Positions 7,184 through 8,335 of a stretch of 8,335 bases of DNA are shown here, piece by piece; the stretch's first letter is position 1, and every line of letters starts with the position of its first letter. The position numbers and the translations under genes were made by a program. Origin of the DNA: an uncultured Candidatus Saccharibacteria bacterium (lineage in GTDB: Bacteria; Patescibacteriota; Saccharimonadia; Saccharimonadales; Saccharimonadaceae); the NCBI GenBank assembly GCA_938040655.1, contig CALHZK010000017.1, positions 1-8,335 of the forward strand, read 5' to 3'. The notes under the pieces are model-generated. The model saw only the letters and a list, made by a program, of their open reading frames with translations. It was not told the origin of the DNA and did no database searches.

Positions 7184-7190
7184 TACATAT

Positions 7191-7478
7191 ATGATAGCGA
7201 CAATCAAGCGGCGAGCCCTGCACCGCAGCAAAATTATCCAAGGGCAAATGAAAGCACTCGAGCAACAAATTGCCGAAGACGTCTACTGTATGGATATCCT
7301 AACCCAGAGCTTAGCGCTGCAGCGATCACTCGCCTCGCTCAATAAGCTGATCCTCGAAAACCACCTACGTACACACGTCGTCGACCGACTCAGATCGGGA
7401 GATCAGGCTAGCCAAGCAAGCGTGCTGAACGAACTCCTCCACCTCTACGAACTACATAATATACGGAGTAAATCATGA
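7191..7478 (+). CDS. CsoR/RcnR-family (DUF156) metal-sensing transcriptional repressor
   Basis: A 95-residue all-helical repressor of the CsoR/RcnR/FrmR family, which lacks a helix-turn-helix and binds DNA as a tetramer. Family motifs are HRSKIIQGQMKALE (11-24), EDVYCMDIL (29-37) and LENHLRTHV (55-63). The ligand triad is C33, H58 and H62, with spacing 25 and 4. That spacing is canonical, but the third ligand is His, as in the nickel/cobalt sensor RcnR, not Cys as in copper-sensing CsoR. The N-terminal His of RcnR, 32 residues before the Cys, has no equivalent (that position is Met1), so metal specificity is open: Cu, Ni/Co or another. The start is the ATG at 7191; a TTG at 7155 would put the promoter and operator inside the gene. 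It overlaps the DUF4396 gene by ATGA and presumably represses both until metal binds. Confidence 0.92.
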   Translation: MIATIKRRALHRSKIIQGQMKALEQQIAEDVYCMDILTQSLALQRSLASLNKLILENHLRTHVVDRLRSGDQASQASVLNELLHLYELHNIRSKS

Positions 7479-7966
7479 CTCACCAATCCACTCAACACCC
7501 CTCACATCATCATAACTCCTCTCGCCGTATGGCAGTCAGCGCAACCCTGCATTGCCTGTTTGGCTGCGCCATTGGCGAGCTGATCGGTGTGACAATCGGC
7601 ACACACGCTGGGTTGGCAGCCCACACTACCGTCCTATTAGCAAGCATTTTATCGTTTGTGTCAGGCTACAGTGTGTCCACTATACCCCTACTGCGAGCGC
7701 GATTATCATTTCGGCGCGCGCTCAAGCTCGTCTTTGCGGCCGACACATTATCAATCCTGACCATGACAATTACCGACAACCTCATCATGCTAGTAATCCC
7801 CGGCGCGATGAACAAAGACCTTACCCACCCGATTTATTGGCTCAGCCGGATCGCCTGCTTTAGTGCCGCCTTCATCGTGGCTTTTCCAGTCAATCGCTAT
7901 CTGCTACGGCATGGGAAAGGCCATGCGCTGACTCATCAGTATCATCACAAGAATCATTCCTCGTAG
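7475..7966 (+). CDS. DUF4396-domain membrane protein with His-rich termini
   Basis: A 163-residue membrane protein assigned to DUF4396 from recalled family features: ATLHCLFGCAIGE (23-35), a GY...PLLRARLSFRRALKL stretch (64-85), AADTLSI (88-94), DN-x-x-ML-x-IPGAM (101-112) and FPVNRYLLRHGKGHAL (137-152). There are about four hydrophobic helices. Potential metal ligands are plentiful: HHH at 11-13, H26, C27, C31, D90, D101 and a His-rich tail (H150, H154, H157, H158, H161). DUF4396 has no established biochemical role that I know of; pairing with a metal sensor in one transcript suggests metal efflux, sequestration or delivery, which is inference. The start at 7475 overlaps the repressor stop by ATGA, with GGAG at 7465-7468, six bases upstream, so it is translated from the operon mRNA although the first gene is leaderless. 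The stop is TAG. Confidence 0.88.
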   Translation: MTHQSTQHPSHHHNSSRRMAVSATLHCLFGCAIGELIGVTIGTHAGLAAHTTVLLASILSFVSGYSVSTIPLLRARLSFRRALKLVFAADTLSILTMTITDNLIMLVIPGAMNKDLTHPIYWLSRIACFSAAFIVAFPVNRYLLRHGKGHALTHQYHHKNHSS

Positions 7967-8048
7967 TCGTCGTGCAGGTCCGCCCTCCACGATCATCCTT
8001 GGCCACCACCGGCTGTTCGCATACTCACTATCTAGGCGTCGACTAGTC

Positions 8049-8079
8049 AAATAAAAACATCAGCTGCTCGCCAGCTGAT
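8049..8079 (-). terminator. Intrinsic terminator downstream of tRNA-Gly
   Basis: The arms ATCAGCTG (8059-8066) and CAGCTGAT (8072-8079) form a perfect 8-bp stem with a 5-nt loop. On the minus strand the hairpin is followed by GTTTTTATTTG, a good U-tract, about 55 nt past the tRNA-Gly 3' end. On the plus strand no T-run follows, so it is at best a weak stop for the DUF4396 transcript; I see no other terminator at 7967-8048. Confidence 0.75.
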
Positions 8080-8134
8080 TGCCATCTACGCCACTTGCTT
8101 CAATTACTAAAATTCATGACGAAAATCTATGGTA

Positions 8135-8209
8135 TGGTGCGGATGGGGAGAGTCGAACTCCCGTCTCAACCTTGGGAAGGTCACATAATAGCCGTTATAC
8201 GACACCCGC
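8135..8209 (-). tRNA. tRNA-Gly (anticodon CCC)
   Basis: The minus strand folds as a cloverleaf. The acceptor GCGGGTG pairs with CATCCGC (one G-T pair). The anticodon stem is TGACC/GGTTG with loop TTCCCAA, giving anticodon CCC, which reads GGG. The T arm is GGGAG-TTCGACT-CTCCC. The discriminator is A and the 3' CCA is encoded. The gene has its own promoter and terminator and looks like a single-gene unit. Confidence 0.95.
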
Positions 8210-8219
8210 GACTTCCCAG

Positions 8220-8248
8220 ATTATAGCACCCTTGCATAATGAGCACAA
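8220..8248 (-). promoter_or_regulatory. Promoter of tRNA-Gly
   Basis: The minus strand carries TGCTATAAT (8220-8228), a perfect extended -10, with TTGTGC (8243-8248) 17 bp upstream as a partial -35. Transcription would start a few bases before the mature 5' end at 8209. It overlaps the divergent tRNA-Phe promoter. Confidence 0.7.
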
Positions 8249-8261
8249 TATATAGTACAAT
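8232..8261 (+). promoter_or_regulatory. Probable promoter of tRNA-Phe
   Basis: TTGCAT (8232-8237) and TACAAT (8256-8261) are separated by 18 bp. The predicted start near 8268 leaves a 5' leader of about 16 nt for RNase P removal. The -35 box lies inside the spacer of the tRNA-Gly promoter on the other strand. Confidence 0.55.
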
Positions 8262-8283
8262 GACCTGGAGCAAGCGAATATGT

Positions 8284-8335
8284 GGCTCTTTAGCTCAGTT
8301 GGTAGAGCAGAGGCCTGAAGAGCCTTGTGTCCCCA
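8284..8335 (+). tRNA. tRNA-Phe (anticodon GAA), truncated by the window end
   Basis: The visible part holds the acceptor 5' strand GGCTCTT, the D arm GCTC-AGTTGGTA-GAGC, and the anticodon stem GAGGC/GCCTT with loop CTGAAGA, giving anticodon GAA for TTC/TTT. The sequence stops before the T arm, so the acceptor pairing cannot be checked. Confidence 0.9.

Noticed and set aside
7155..7190. TTG start giving a 107-residue metal sensor
   Set aside because: The added 12 residues are encoded by the promoter and operator themselves; the ATG at 7191 gives the normal family length.
1..8335. CRISPR arrays, insertion sequences, integrase genes or prophage att sites
   Set aside because: No repeated spacer-like units, transposase or integrase motifs, or direct repeats flanking the tRNA genes were seen on either strand.

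Overview
This is a bacterial chromosomal window of roughly even base composition. It is gene-dense, with short intergenic gaps, two tRNA genes and standard stop codons: TAG ends five of the eight complete reading frames, TGA two and TAA one. The recognisable proteins are RarA, a Tyr-type D-Ala-D-Ala ligase, a slipin, a CsoR/RcnR-family metal sensor and a DUF4396 protein. The D-Ala-D-Ala ligase means a peptidoglycan-making bacterium. Compact genes, promoters placed to give leaderless mRNAs, and a large orphan protein would fit a small-genome lineage such as Candidatus Saccharibacteria or another Patescibacteria group. That placement is a guess; no rRNA or marker phylogeny is available here.

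Layout. Positions 1-62 may hold the tail of a plus-strand gene cut by the window edge. On the minus strand lie a four-helix DUF2569-like membrane protein (174-704) and the replication-associated AAA+ ATPase RarA (776-1963). RarA is divergent from ddl (2046-3086), and the two promoters are interleaved in the 82-bp gap. Next on the plus strand come a slipin (3118-3888), an 838-residue helical protein of unknown function (3910-6426) and a 227-residue Cys-rich protein (6475-7158). The last two share one reading frame and are separated only by a single TAG and 16 open codons, so they may be one gene broken by a nonsense change.

A compact metal-response operon follows: a CsoR/RcnR-family repressor (7191-7478) overlapping by ATGA with a DUF4396 membrane protein with His-rich ends (7475-7966). 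Its promoter is the best in the window: TTGATA, 17 bp, TATACT. The whole 17-bp spacer is an inverted repeat, ATACCCC-TAT-GGGGTAT, which looks like the repressor's own operator. The start codon lies 7 bases after the -10 box, so the mRNA is predicted to be leaderless; ddl has exactly the same TATACT-N7-ATG arrangement.

The window ends with a divergent tRNA pair: tRNA-Gly(CCC) on the minus strand, with its own promoter and intrinsic terminator, and tRNA-Phe(GAA) on the plus strand, truncated by the window end. The most interesting items are the self-regulated metal operon with an unusual Cys-His-His sensor, the amber-split large protein next to the slipin, and the paired leaderless promoters.
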